22,734 bases of DNA from a virus. The stretch is from positions 1 through 22,734 of IMG/VR virus record IMGVR_UViG_3300033154_000392, one strand, 5' to 3'. The notes beneath the pieces are model-generated. The model saw only the letters and a list, made by a program, of their open reading frames with translations, was not told the origin of the DNA and searched no databases. The translations under genes were made by a program, and so were the position numbers. Positions 12,768 through 21,884 of this stretch are shown in pieces (within the stretch, counting starts at the first letter, position 1; every line of letters starts with the position of its first letter).

Positions 12768-15561
12768 GCTCGAACCAATCATCATCAGGTACAAGGCTGA
12801 TCTCTCCTCCCTCCAGGCGGCGAACGCCAAGTCTGTCGAGTCCTCTAAGAAGGCCACCGACCAGATCGCGAAGCAGTGGGATGCGCTCGGCAAACAGATG
12901 CAGCGTACCGGGAAAAAGTTATCCCTCACGCTCACCGTCCCGCTCGTGGCCCTCTCGAAGGTCAGCACCTCCACCTTCGCGGACTTCGAGCGCAACCTCC
13001 AGACGATCGTTGGTCTGGTGGGGATCGCTCAGGACCAGGTGGACGGTTGGAAGGACTCGATCCTCGCGCTCGGCCCGGCGGTCGGGCGCGGCCCAGTGGA
13101 ACTCTCGAACGCGATGTTCTTCATCACCTCTGCCGGGATCCGGGGGCAGGAGGCACTTGACACACTGACGATGTCGGCCAAGGCCTCTGCCGCCGGACTC
13201 GGCGAGACAAAGACCGTGGCACTCGCCACGGTCAGCGCGATGAACACCTGGTCTGACGCTGGATTGACGGCGGCGATGGCGACCGACATCCTGGTGAAGA
13301 CGATCAGGGAGGGTAACCTGGAGGCGGCCACACTCTCGAGCGCCCTCGGGATGGTGCTCGGCACGGCGAAGGCGGCTGGGGCCTCGTTCGCCGACGTCGG
13401 GGCGGCGATCGCGGTCATGTCCCAGCAGGGTCTGAGCGCCAGCCTCTCGGTCACCGCCCTGAACTCGGTCTTCAGCATACTCCTGACGACCAGCACGGAG
13501 TCGAAGAAGATGCTCGGCGACGTCGGGCTCACGCTCGAGGGCCTCCGCACGACGCTCCGCGAGGAGGGCCTGCTCGTCCTCCTCCAGTCGCTCAGCACCG
13601 CGTTCAAGGACAACCAGTCGGCGCTCGCCGAACTGATACCGGAGAAGCGTGCCCTCCGAGCCGTCCTGAGCCTCACGGGCCAGGACGCCGAGAAGGTCGG
13701 GAGGATCTTCGACTCCGTCAAGAACGCGACCGGCGCGCTCGACGAGGCGATCGGGGCAGTGGCGAACACGGCCGACATGCGGACGAACCAGGCGATGGCC
13801 AAGATGGAAGGGTCGATGATAAAGCTTGGCGACACCCTGAAGCTGGTCACGATCCCGGTCACCGAGAAGTTCGCCGACATCCTCGACAACCTGTCCACAG
13901 ATCTCTCCAACACGTCCGACACGACGCAGGAACTCGTCGCGGGGATAGTGGGGATAACCACCGCGCTCGGACCCATGCTGCTCGCCCTCGGCACCTTCGT
14001 GGTGTTGATGGCCAAGCTGAAGACCTCCGCCGTCGTCATCTCGATCATGGCGGTGCTCAAAGATGCTCTGATTGGGGTCCGGCTTCGGTTCATGGGGGCG
14101 GCGACCTCGGCCCAGGCTTTCAACGCGTCGCTCCTCAAGACCCAGGCGATCGCTGGCGGGCTCACGATCGCCATCGCCGTGATCGCTGCCGGATTCATCC
14201 TCATGATGAAGGCTGCCCGCCAGGCGGGGAAGGCGATCGACGAGGCGACCGATGCTCAGATACGTGCCGCCGCCACGCTCGACCCGTGGAAGGCGAAGAT
14301 CAAGGCCTTGAACGAGGCGAACCACGAGCTCTTCTCCGAGTGGAAGGAGAAGGTCGACGAGCTCCGCGGCCAGGGGATGGAGACCTCCGCGGCCTGGGTG
14401 AAGGCGTGGAAGGAGCTCGACATCTCCGAGCGTTTGATCGAGGCAGCCGCGGCCGCGACCGAGGCAGCGGCGGAGGTCCGGCGGCTGGAGGCAATGGCAA
14501 ACCTGGCCGCAGCGGCGGCCGAGAAGTTGACTGATCAGTACGAGAGTCTCAAGAAGGCGCTGCGTACCCCGGAGGAGGAGTTCAACGCGACGATCGCCTC
14601 GCTCGACAAGATGAAGACCGAGCTCGCCGCCATCGGGATCGAGGGGGCGGAGGTCGAGGAGACGTTCAGACGCGCCTCGGCCGAGGCTCGTCGGCTCTTC
14701 CTCGAGAGCTTCGACAGTGGCGGCGGACTGGGCGCGGCGCTGGAGAAGCTGAAGGGACTGAGCGGCGACCTGCTGGCCACGCTCCGCCGGAATGTCGAAC
14801 GGACGAAGGCGCAGTTCGAGCAGCTCCGACAGTCCGTGCGGACCCCGGAGGAACTCTTCGAGGAGACGCTGGCCGAACTCGACAAGCTGGAGATTAAGCT
14901 GAAGCTCATCGGCATGGCCGGGGAGGATATCGAGGAGACCCTGAGGCGACTCCGCGAGCAGGCTGGCAAGACGTTCAGGGATATGACGGAGGACGTCGAG
15001 GAGGTAGTGGAGGAGGTGAAGCGTCTCGAGATGACGTTCAGCTCGGCCTTCGAGGACGCGATCGTGGGCGGCAAGAAACTCAGCGACGTGCTGAAGGGTC
15101 TCAAACAGGACGTGCTCCGGATCTTCCTCAGGTCGATGATCACGGGTCCGCTCAGTGAGGACGCGGCGGCGATGTTCAGCGGGCTCTTCAAGAAAACCCC
15201 GTCCGCCCGCGGCAACATATTCACCGACGGCCACGTCACCCCGTTTGCGAAGGGAGGCATCACCACCGGACCGGTGGCGTTCCCGATGGTCGACGGGATA
15301 GGCACCGCCGGGGAGAAGGGCGTCGAGGCAATCATGCCGCTCCAGCGGACGGCTGGCGGAAAGCTCGGAGTTGCGGCAACCGGGGGCGGACGAGTCATAC
15401 ACAACACCTTCCAGATGGACGTGATCTATGAGATCCGATCCATCGATTCGCGGGATACTGCTCGGATGATCGAGGAGCAGGGCGACCGTATTGCGGACCA
15501 GACGCTCCGGAAGATCTCAAACGATCGCCGGTTCCGACAGATGTTCATGAGGGGTGGTTGA
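12760..15561 (+). CDS. Tail tape measure protein
   Basis: At 933 aa it is among the largest products and sets tail length. ATG 12760 overlaps the chaperone stop. The N-terminal 100 residues are helical; residues about 75-330 carry the TP901-type core (FERNLQTIVGLVGIAQDQV, ELSNAMFFITSAGIRG, ALNSVFSILLTTSTESKKML). Two hydrophobic segments lie at about 393-418 and 467-483 and may act in membrane passage of DNA. Residues 595-647 and 687-739 are a duplicated coiled-coil unit, both with RTPEE and IEE/VEE-T-x-RR. The C-terminus (FAKGGITTGPVAFPM ... GEKGVEAIMPL) is a lambda gpH-like end. The strong antisense open frame here is a by-product of codon bias. Confidence 0.93.
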   Translation: MSELEPIIIRYKADLSSLQAANAKSVESSKKATDQIAKQWDALGKQMQRTGKKLSLTLTVPLVALSKVSTSTFADFERNLQTIVGLVGIAQDQVDGWKDSILALGPAVGRGPVELSNAMFFITSAGIRGQEALDTLTMSAKASAAGLGETKTVALATVSAMNTWSDAGLTAAMATDILVKTIREGNLEAATLSSALGMVLGTAKAAGASFADVGAAIAVMSQQGLSASLSVTALNSVFSILLTTSTESKKMLGDVGLTLEGLRTTLREEGLLVLLQSLSTAFKDNQSALAELIPEKRALRAVLSLTGQDAEKVGRIFDSVKNATGALDEAIGAVANTADMRTNQAMAKMEGSMIKLGDTLKLVTIPVTEKFADILDNLSTDLSNTSDTTQELVAGIVGITTALGPMLLALGTFVVLMAKLKTSAVVISIMAVLKDALIGVRLRFMGAATSAQAFNASLLKTQAIAGGLTIAIAVIAAGFILMMKAARQAGKAIDEATDAQIRAAATLDPWKAKIKALNEANHELFSEWKEKVDELRGQGMETSAAWVKAWKELDISERLIEAAAAATEAAAEVRRLEAMANLAAAAAEKLTDQYESLKKALRTPEEEFNATIASLDKMKTELAAIGIEGAEVEETFRRASAEARRLFLESFDSGGGLGAALEKLKGLSGDLLATLRRNVERTKAQFEQLRQSVRTPEELFEETLAELDKLEIKLKLIGMAGEDIEETLRRLREQAGKTFRDMTEDVEEVVEEVKRLEMTFSSAFEDAIVGGKKLSDVLKGLKQDVLRIFLRSMITGPLSEDAAAMFSGLFKKTPSARGNIFTDGHVTPFAKGGITTGPVAFPMVDGIGTAGEKGVEAIMPLQRTAGGKLGVAATGGGRVIHNTFQMDVIYEIRSIDSRDTARMIEEQGDRIADQTLRKISNDRRFRQMFMRGG
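14542..14976 (+). repeat. Duplicated 53-residue unit within the tape measure
   Basis: Residues 595-647 (14542-14700) and 687-739 (14818-14976) align without gaps, sharing 24 of 53 residues by hand count, including RTPEE, F, LDK, the IG..G and EET..RR positions. Start-to-start distance is 276 bp. Tape measure proteins change tail length through such unit changes, so the copies may record a past length change. Confidence 0.7.
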
Positions 15562-15562
15562 G

Positions 15563-16168
15563 ATGGCAGACTTCCCGCGGACGATCATCCCGGCGCGCGT
15601 CTCGGCGTTCGAGCTTCCCGGTTCGTTCAAGTCCTGGGGCCGCACCGGGAAGGTTCAGACCCGGTCGCTCGGCGCCAAGGGCAGATCGTGGATGGAGCAG
15701 TTCCCGACGATGGCGGTGGACGCCCAGTCGACCAAGGAGTTCCTCGCGATTATCAACAGTTATAGGGGCACCGGCCTGACGTTCACGATCGCTCATCGCG
15801 ACTACTTGACCCCGAACGGAACGGGGGCGGGAACACCGCTCGTCGACGGGGGGAGCCAGACGGGGTCCTCGCTGGTCACGAAGGGCTGGACCGCGGGGCA
15901 GAGGGTGCTGAAGGCCGGGGACATATTCCTGATCGACGGTGTCGCCGACGCGAAGGACGTGCTGGCCAACGTGGATGCCGACGGAGCTGGGGACGCGACG
16001 ATCACGTTCGGGCCGCCGATACTCTCGGGTGGAAGCCCGGCCGACGAGGCCGCGCTCACGGTGATTGACGTGAAGATGACCTGCATCCTGGAGAACGTAG
16101 TCCTCCCGCGGTCCGGTCCGACCAGGGCACAGTCGGGACTGGGGCTCGTGTTCAAGGAATCTCTGTGA
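15563..16168 (+). CDS. Distal tail-like protein
   Basis: The 201-aa protein starts at ATG 15563, preferred over GTG 15554 because GAGGGGTGG sits at good spacing before it. It begins FPRTIIPARVSAFELPGS and includes GRTGKVQTRSLGAKGRSW, then EFLAIINSYRGTGLTFTIAH: a pattern resembling lambda gpM/GTA gp12-type distal tail or minor tail proteins, with most of the middle (SSLVTKGWTAGQRVLKAGDI and FLIDGVADA) being a beta module. It should form the ring after the tail tube at the tip. It ends in a GTGA overlap with the next gene. Confidence 0.6.
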   Translation: MADFPRTIIPARVSAFELPGSFKSWGRTGKVQTRSLGAKGRSWMEQFPTMAVDAQSTKEFLAIINSYRGTGLTFTIAHRDYLTPNGTGAGTPLVDGGSQTGSSLVTKGWTAGQRVLKAGDIFLIDGVADAKDVLANVDADGAGDATITFGPPILSGGSPADEAALTVIDVKMTCILENVVLPRSGPTRAQSGLGLVFKESL

Positions 16169-16809
16169 GGGACCTGACTGGCGACATGCAGACGGAGGTA
16201 GCTGCCCAGACCGGGACGACCGCCCACTTCATCTCGCTCGACTTCAGCGGCGGCACGATCTACTTGGTCACTCTCCCTCACGACGTCGACTGGGACGGCG
16301 AGACCTGGCTCGGGGTCGGGGGGCTTCTCGGGTTCGAGCCGATCGAGGAGGTGCCGGACCTGAGGGCTACCGGGGTACCGGTGCGGTTGTCCGGCGTCGA
16401 TCAGACCATCATCGCGATCCTGCTCAGCGAGAACTACCGCGGCCGATCGGCCGAGATATATCGGGCGAAGTTCGCGGTGGACGGGACCATCGTCGCTGAC
16501 CCGATCAACATCTTCACGGGTAGGCTCAACAGCGGGTTCGAGATCCGGGACGTCTTTGACGAGAAGGGAGCGCAGACGGGGACGGTCGAGATCACCGTGC
16601 GCCTCGTTTCGGACCTCGCGCTGCTGGGGTACACGAGGGGGATCAAGACCAACCTTGCGAGCCACCAGGCCGTCGAGCCGGACGACACGTTCTTCCAGCA
16701 CGTCAACGGGATACCGCAGGAGATCCTCTGGGGAACGAACAGGAACCGTAATATCAGAGGAGTAGGCAGTTCACCGCCTCCCAACTCTGGAGGTCTAGGA
16801 TGGAACTGA
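16165..16809 (+). CDS. Tail hub-like protein (DUF2163/GTA gp13-like)
   Basis: The 214-aa protein starts at GTG 16165, overlapping the previous stop. It contains LVTLPHDVDWDGETWLGVGG, then FEPIEEVPDLRATGVPVRLSG, a GTVEITVRLVSDLAL strand and the late DDTFFQHVNGIPQEILWG. This is the recurring layout of GTA gp13/DUF2163-like hub proteins (early D-x-x-G-x-x-W, late gDt-f.-v....-WG). It probably sits between the distal tail and the J-like tip. It is followed by the NlpC/P60-like gene as in GTA clusters. The last residues overlap the next start. Confidence 0.65.
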   Translation: MRDLTGDMQTEVAAQTGTTAHFISLDFSGGTIYLVTLPHDVDWDGETWLGVGGLLGFEPIEEVPDLRATGVPVRLSGVDQTIIAILLSENYRGRSAEIYRAKFAVDGTIVADPINIFTGRLNSGFEIRDVFDEKGAQTGTVEITVRLVSDLALLGYTRGIKTNLASHQAVEPDDTFFQHVNGIPQEILWGTNRNRNIRGVGSSPPPNSGGLGWN

Positions 16810-17222
16810 TTCGGACCGTCTGCTGGGACGCCGACCTCGTGATCTACGTCAAGTCGGTGATCGACGAGCCGTTCGAGTGGGGCCGCACCGACTGCGCCAC
16901 CCTTGTCCGGCACGCCCTTAAGGCTATGTACGGCAAGGACGTGCTGAGGGGAGTGGGCAGCTGGAGGACCCTCGCCGAGGCGCGGCGCGCGGTGAAGAGG
17001 ATTGGGCCGTACGAGACATTCTTCAAGTCGAAGGGCTGCGAGGAATGGAGCCCTGCGTACCGGCAGCGTGGTGACGTGGCAATCTTACCCTCGGGTGGAG
17101 ATCGGGATGGTCTTCCTGGGCTCGGGGTCGTGGTACGCGGCGGTGTCCTCACGGTCGATGACTTTGTGATGATCCTTCCTATAGAGGAAGGGACCGTGAT
17201 CATGAGGTTCCCCAATGGGTAG
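16800..17222 (+). CDS. NlpC/P60-like tail peptidase (DUF6950-like), His not evident
   Basis: The 140-aa protein starts at ATG 16800 after GGAGG (16789-16793). The segment FEWGRTDCATLVRHAL places a candidate nucleophile Cys at residue 32, in the NlpC/P60 W-G-x-x-D-C context, and GDVAIL at 91-96 is the usual following strand. Such proteins are thought to cut peptidoglycan locally during infection. The only histidine in the protein is H38, next to the Cys; a downstream catalytic His is missing, as in some DUF6950-like members. It may be inactive or use another residue. The order hub, NlpC-like, J-like matches lambda (L-K-J) and GTA clusters. Confidence 0.68.
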   Translation: MELIRTVCWDADLVIYVKSVIDEPFEWGRTDCATLVRHALKAMYGKDVLRGVGSWRTLAEARRAVKRIGPYETFFKSKGCEEWSPAYRQRGDVAILPSGGDRDGLPGLGVVVRGGVLTVDDFVMILPIEEGTVIMRFPNG

Positions 17223-20200
17223 GGATGCAAGAAGCATCCTTGGCGGCCTCGCCATTGGTGCTGGCTTCCTTTTCCCTGGTCTCGGGGCTATTGGCACCCT
17301 CTTGAAGATTGGTGGGTTCCTGATCATGCCGTCGGCCAGGCAGAAGGGGAAATCAGGGCGGCAGGAGGGGGCGCAGTTCTCGGCGACGTCGACGGTGCAG
17401 GGGCTCCCGATCGTCTACGGGACGGCGAGGTTCGCCCCGGGGTACGCGGACACGCGGGTAGACGAGTCGTCGACCGACGACAAGGACCTCTGGATCGTTC
17501 TCCCGATCTGCCACGGTGGTCGAAGGACCGGGGGCTCGGGCGGCATCAACGCGGTCACGAAGGTGTGGTTCGACGGGGAGCTCGCCGTCGACGGTGGTGT
17601 GGTCGAGGCGGGATTCTCTGGGTTCCTTGATTACTACGAGCACCTCGGGACGGACGACCAGAACGTCGACGCGGCGATCAACGCGGTGTTCCCGACCGAG
17701 TGGCCAGCTACGTCGAAGGGTCGTCAGGTCGCGTACATCGTCCTCAATCTCACCTACGATCTCGATGTCTACCCGAACGACCTGCCGAACATCGTGGTCG
17801 AGGTCGAGGGGAACCAGGTATACGACCACCGGGACACGAACTGGAAGCACTCCACGAACCCCTCCCTCTGCATCCGGGACTACATGCTCTCGGGCGTATT
17901 CGGGGCGAACATCACCGAGTCCACGATCGACGAGGACTGGTTCGACGACGCTGCGAACTTCTGCGATGAACTCGTCACGATCCCGAATGGAGCGGGTGGC
18001 TCGACTACCCAGAAGAGGTTCGAGTGCAACGGGACGCTCGATCCTACGAATACGCCCGAGGAGAATCTTGAGGCGCTCAAGACCTCGTGCCGCGGTGAGA
18101 TCATATTCCAAGGTGGCAAGTACCGGCTCTGGATACCGCAGAACACGAACGCCGAGACCTTCGAGCTGACCGAAGATAATATCATCGGGGATGTGCAATA
18201 TGCTTCCGGTGGGATCGACTACGCGGCGAATATCATGCGCGGGCTGTTCATCGACGCCGACCAGGAGTATCGGCCGAACCAGATCCAGTTCCCCGAGGCG
18301 GGGGCGACGAATGATTATTTGACCGCCGACAACGACTTCGAGTCGCCGCGGGACATGGAGCTTCCGTTTACGACCGACGAATATATGACCCAGCAGATCT
18401 GCCAGGTCGCCTTGAATGAGAGTCGCCAGGACATCACCTGCGTCCTCATGGCAAAGGAGGAGGCGCTCAAGCTCGAGGTTGGGGTGGTCGTTAAGGTGAC
18501 TCTCTCGACCCCCGGATGGTCGCAGAAGGAATTCTGGGTCATCGGCCTCTTCATCGGGATCGACGACGAACTCCAAGTGGCGCTCCGAGAATACGACGAT
18601 TCCGCGTACGCGTACACCACGATGAGCGACAAGCCCGCGGCGCCAGACACGAACCTGCCGAGCCTGCGCTCGATCTCCGCCCCGATCGGACTCACCCTGC
18701 TCTCGGACGGCACCACGGCCTCGAATCCCGGGGAGGGGTCGATCATCCCGCGGATCAAGGTCACCTGGGCGAAGCCGCCGAACGAGCCGTTCATGAAGTA
18801 CACTGAGATCTTCGCCCGCCTCGACGGGGAGAGCGATTGGATCTCGAAGGGCCAGGTGGACGTCAGGGACGTGCAGGAGTTCTTCGTCCTCGACGTTGAC
18901 TCGGGGGAGACCTGGGACGTGGCGGTCCAGGCGGTCAACAACATCGGGGTCCGGAGCATCCTCGACGAGGACTCGGTAGTCGTCTCCGACGGCGGGTTCG
19001 CGAACCCGATCCCGGACAACGTTAATTCGGTCGACCTCTCGCTCGAAGCAGACGACCTCGACGTCGAGTTCGCGGACGGGGAGAAGGACATCCAATGGAC
19101 CCTGATAAACCTCGTGCTAGACGTGGAGTATGCGAAGGACGCTCGGTTCAAGCTCTTTGAGTTCCGGCTCTACAACGCGCTCGACACCGACGACCAGATC
19201 GTGGTCGAGACCGCGGTGGGCGAAGACCTGGGCGGTGACGTCTACAGGCTCGCGAACGAGGTCTCCCGGCGGACCGGTGCTCGCGACGGCACCTGGACGG
19301 CTGAGGTTCGTGTGCGGAACATCGACGGGCAGGTGAGCGCGGCGTTCGTCAGTGACTCGGCCACCTACGTCCCGGTAGCGTTGGACGTTGACGCCGACGG
19401 GGCCCGGAGGGGGAAGCTTGCGACGCTCCCCGACGGCAGGGTGGACCCGGACCTCCAGCAGGACGATGTGCAGAAGAGGGGCAGGACGCTGATCAGCGGG
19501 GACGGGACCCCGACCGGTCAGAGCGGGACCACCGGCTCAGGGGACAGCAACCAGATCACCGACCAGGAGGTCATGTGCAACACCGGGGACGACTCGCGGA
19601 AGCTCTCGGCGGGGGCGGTCGAGACGGTCATCACCCCGTCCGGGAACCTCGGGGAGGACGTCGGACAGGTAACGGGCGGCGAGACCCGTCGGCTCGCGAG
19701 CGGTCACCAGGGAGGGACGGCCAAGGACGGGGATGCGGTCGTCTTTGATCCGGCGTACAACAACGTCCCGACTGTGATCTTCACGCCTAAGGGATTCGTG
19801 CCGTACGACCCGGACGACAATCTGGACTGGGACGGCGGTGGCTTCGTGGCCGATCAGGTTCAGTATCAGGAGATCGAGCCGCTCAACCTGAGCGCTTCCG
19901 GGTTCGACATGAGGGCGCGGCTCCGGCTGAAGGCTGCCCAGACCGGGAGGACCGACGACTTCGCTGACGGGGCCGGGAGGATCCTCGACGCGATCGGCGA
20001 GACGCGGGAGGCGAACCTCGACCCGGCCGCAGCGGCGGCGGACCTCTACACGATCCACTTCAAGGTCGAACTGGAGGCCGAGAACCTGTTTGGGCAGCCG
20101 GTTGACGCTCTTCTCAACGTGGCGATAGACACGAACGACGGCGGTGGCTGGGTCGAGCGCCTCGTGATAGCCTACTCCCTCTACCAGGACGAGCTGCCGT

Positions 20201-20463
20201 CGGCCTCGCACACCTGGGTGCTGGAGTCCAGGTCGATCACGGTGTCCGGGCTCGCCCTGGACGACGACGTCCGGCTGAGGCTCAAGTCGGAGGCCCGTGG
20301 CCCGAAGACGGCCTGGGTGACGATGGAGGTCACGGCCTTCAATAAGGACACCGATGGCGACGCCGAGAACGGGGTGACGTACACGACTGCTGCCGACGCG
20401 GTCGCTGACTGCACCCCGGACGTCGAGGACGGCGTCCCGTGGGAAGCGTTCGAGGTGACCTGA
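17215..20463 (+). CDS. J-like tail tip/host specificity protein
   Basis: The 1082-aa product starts at ATG 17215 with GAGG (17204-17207) at good spacing, overlapping the previous gene by 8 nt. The N-terminus (8-39) is hydrophobic and glycine-rich (LGGLAIGAGFLFPGLGAIGT); this is common in J-like tip proteins. LPIVYGTARFAPGYAD, then a large beta region and a hub-like domain (ITESTIDEDWFDDA, TEDNIIGDVQYASGG) follow. Residues about 484-580 resemble a fibronectin III fold (IKVTWAKPP ... WDVAVQAVNNIGVRS). A linker rich in Gly/Thr/Ser (about 760-790) leads to a C-terminal beta domain of about 250 aa that could bind the host. The tip should open the tube and determine adsorption. Confidence 0.82.
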   Translation: MGRDARSILGGLAIGAGFLFPGLGAIGTLLKIGGFLIMPSARQKGKSGRQEGAQFSATSTVQGLPIVYGTARFAPGYADTRVDESSTDDKDLWIVLPICHGGRRTGGSGGINAVTKVWFDGELAVDGGVVEAGFSGFLDYYEHLGTDDQNVDAAINAVFPTEWPATSKGRQVAYIVLNLTYDLDVYPNDLPNIVVEVEGNQVYDHRDTNWKHSTNPSLCIRDYMLSGVFGANITESTIDEDWFDDAANFCDELVTIPNGAGGSTTQKRFECNGTLDPTNTPEENLEALKTSCRGEIIFQGGKYRLWIPQNTNAETFELTEDNIIGDVQYASGGIDYAANIMRGLFIDADQEYRPNQIQFPEAGATNDYLTADNDFESPRDMELPFTTDEYMTQQICQVALNESRQDITCVLMAKEEALKLEVGVVVKVTLSTPGWSQKEFWVIGLFIGIDDELQVALREYDDSAYAYTTMSDKPAAPDTNLPSLRSISAPIGLTLLSDGTTASNPGEGSIIPRIKVTWAKPPNEPFMKYTEIFARLDGESDWISKGQVDVRDVQEFFVLDVDSGETWDVAVQAVNNIGVRSILDEDSVVVSDGGFANPIPDNVNSVDLSLEADDLDVEFADGEKDIQWTLINLVLDVEYAKDARFKLFEFRLYNALDTDDQIVVETAVGEDLGGDVYRLANEVSRRTGARDGTWTAEVRVRNIDGQVSAAFVSDSATYVPVALDVDADGARRGKLATLPDGRVDPDLQQDDVQKRGRTLISGDGTPTGQSGTTGSGDSNQITDQEVMCNTGDDSRKLSAGAVETVITPSGNLGEDVGQVTGGETRRLASGHQGGTAKDGDAVVFDPAYNNVPTVIFTPKGFVPYDPDDNLDWDGGGFVADQVQYQEIEPLNLSASGFDMRARLRLKAAQTGRTDDFADGAGRILDAIGETREANLDPAAAAADLYTIHFKVELEAENLFGQPVDALLNVAIDTNDGGGWVERLVIAYSLYQDELPSASHTWVLESRSITVSGLALDDDVRLRLKSEARGPKTAWVTMEVTAFNKDTDGDAENGVTYTTAADAVADCTPDVEDGVPWEAFEVT

Positions 20464-20756
20464 TGAAGAGGGAGAACGCGGCGAGCGCGATGAAGAAGGA
20501 GGACTGCAAGAGCGAGAGGGGGAAGGTGATCAGGTCGCTTCGAGGATCGGTGCCCTCGCACAAGCGGGCCCGGAAGGAGAACCCAGACAATCCGGCCCTC
20601 AAGTGCCGGGGGACGGTCAGCTGGAAGTGCGGGAGGATCACGCAGGCCGACATGTTCGTCGACGTCTCGGATCTCGACGAGTCGGTCCGCGGTGACTCGA
20701 TCTTCGTCTGTGATGCCTGCGTCGAGCGGCTCAGGAGAACGGGGGTCATGTTGTGA
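20463..20756 (+). CDS. Small basic Cys-rich protein, possible zinc binder
   Basis: The 97-aa protein is not recognised. ATG 20463 follows GAGGTG at spacing 6; an upstream GTG in frame has no support. The first 45 residues are very basic and low in hydrophobics (MKRENAASAMKKEDCKSERG ...). Two cysteine pairs occur later: C-x7-C in KCRGTVSWKCGR and C-x2-C in FVCDACVERL, which could bind one metal as a loose zinc ribbon. It lies between the J-like and adhesin genes with a one-base overlap on the left and GTGA on the right. A regulatory, chaperone or nucleic acid-binding role is equally possible. Confidence 0.55.
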   Translation: MKRENAASAMKKEDCKSERGKVIRSLRGSVPSHKRARKENPDNPALKCRGTVSWKCGRITQADMFVDVSDLDESVRGDSIFVCDACVERLRRTGVML

Positions 20757-21883
20757 GGATAGATCCGATACCGTACTCGTTCACGCGTGACTCCGTCGCG
20801 GCGATAATCGACCCGTTCAAGGAGTCGAGGCTCGTCGTCGAGAACCAGCCGGTCGTCGGGTACCCCGGCGTTCGCGGCGGCGGTGGGTTCCTCGTCATGC
20901 CGTCGGTTGAGCAGTTGTTCTATGATAACTACTTAGGCAATCAGACGCTGGACGCTGCGATCGGATCACCGTGGACCAGTGGGGATGGTGTCGCGAGAGA
21001 CGAGAACGCGTTGCTCGGTGGTCTCAGTGTCGAGATGCCGAAGAACTCGACGCTGTATCAGGTCTATCAGACAGCTGACGTTTTGACCTTCTCGGCGTTC
21101 GTTTATATTCCACCTCCGATGATCTTCGAAGATATAAATCTCTACATAGGGGACGGTTCTACCTCGACCGATATTCTCACGCTCGGAGCCGGTATCGTCT
21201 CGTTGGGCGACTACTGGTACTTCATCTTTGACACTTTCACCGGACAGAACGGTGCGACGGATCGCTGGGGTATCGTGCATGCTAATACAGGTAATGATAC
21301 CCCAATCTGGGTGGATTGCCTCTCGCTTACAGAGACGCCGTCTCCGGTCGGGTTCGTCCCGAACGCCTCGGCCTCGGCGACCGAGACGAGCGAGGACGAC
21401 GACCTGATGATGACGCTCAAGGAGCCGCTGCCGCAGAGCGGGTCGCTCTCGTTCGTCTTCATTCCGTTCTACGACAAGGACGACTCTGTCGACGCGGCTC
21501 TTGATCTGTTGAGCATCTACCCTAGTGGCGGAGCTGCTGACGACGACATCCGGATGGGGGTGGGACTCAACACGAATGGGCTCTTCGTCTACGCCGAGAC
21601 GGTGGACGGAGGAGACGAGAACACGACCGATGATTACGCGTTGACCGACTGGGTCGCGTTCGTTCCGCACGAGATCGTCATCCGATGGGACCTTCAGCCG
21701 GGAGGCACGAAGCTGACGACTATCTTTGTCGACGGGGAACTCCAGACCGAGAGTGTGGGGATCACCGTGATGCCAGAAGGCCTCGTCGACGTGTGGATCG
21801 GCGTCCGCAGGGCCGAAGCGGCCGTGTGGGCGAATCATGCTCAGGTGATCATTCAGGATCTACAGTTCCACGGGAGGACGTGA
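20753..21883 (+). CDS. Putative tail adhesin, beta-rich/lectin-like
   Basis: The 376-aa product starts at GTG 20753, overlapping the preceding stop. After a short Pro-rich lead (RIDPIPYSFTRDSV, ENQPVVGYPGVRGGGG) it is almost all beta. Residues about 60-200 resemble a carbohydrate-binding jelly roll (DVLTFSAFVYIP, GDYWYFIFDTFTG, WVDCLSLTETPSPVG). Residues about 220-370 resemble a LamG/concanavalin fold (SLSFVFIPFYDKDD, HEIVIRWDLQPGG, TIFVDGEL). Such proteins act as receptor-binding parts. The first domain has a distinctly lower G+C content (48% and 43% in 21061-21120 and 21121-21180, hand counts), which suggests exchange. No enzyme motif is visible. Confidence 0.65.
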   Translation: MRIDPIPYSFTRDSVAAIIDPFKESRLVVENQPVVGYPGVRGGGGFLVMPSVEQLFYDNYLGNQTLDAAIGSPWTSGDGVARDENALLGGLSVEMPKNSTLYQVYQTADVLTFSAFVYIPPPMIFEDINLYIGDGSTSTDILTLGAGIVSLGDYWYFIFDTFTGQNGATDRWGIVHANTGNDTPIWVDCLSLTETPSPVGFVPNASASATETSEDDDLMMTLKEPLPQSGSLSFVFIPFYDKDDSVDAALDLLSIYPSGGAADDDIRMGVGLNTNGLFVYAETVDGGDENTTDDYALTDWVAFVPHEIVIRWDLQPGGTKLTTIFVDGELQTESVGITVMPEGLVDVWIGVRRAEAAVWANHAQVIIQDLQFHGRT

Positions 21884-21884
21884 G

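Noticed and set aside
12919-15402. 827-codon open frame on the - strand over the tape measure gene
   Set aside because: It mirrors the wobble-biased codons of the + strand gene, has no ribosome site or recognisable domain, and the + strand product is clearly a tape measure.
17353-19095. 580-codon - strand open frame over the J-like gene
   Set aside because: Same reason: a codon-bias shadow, rich in Arg/Val/Leu/Asp without domain features.
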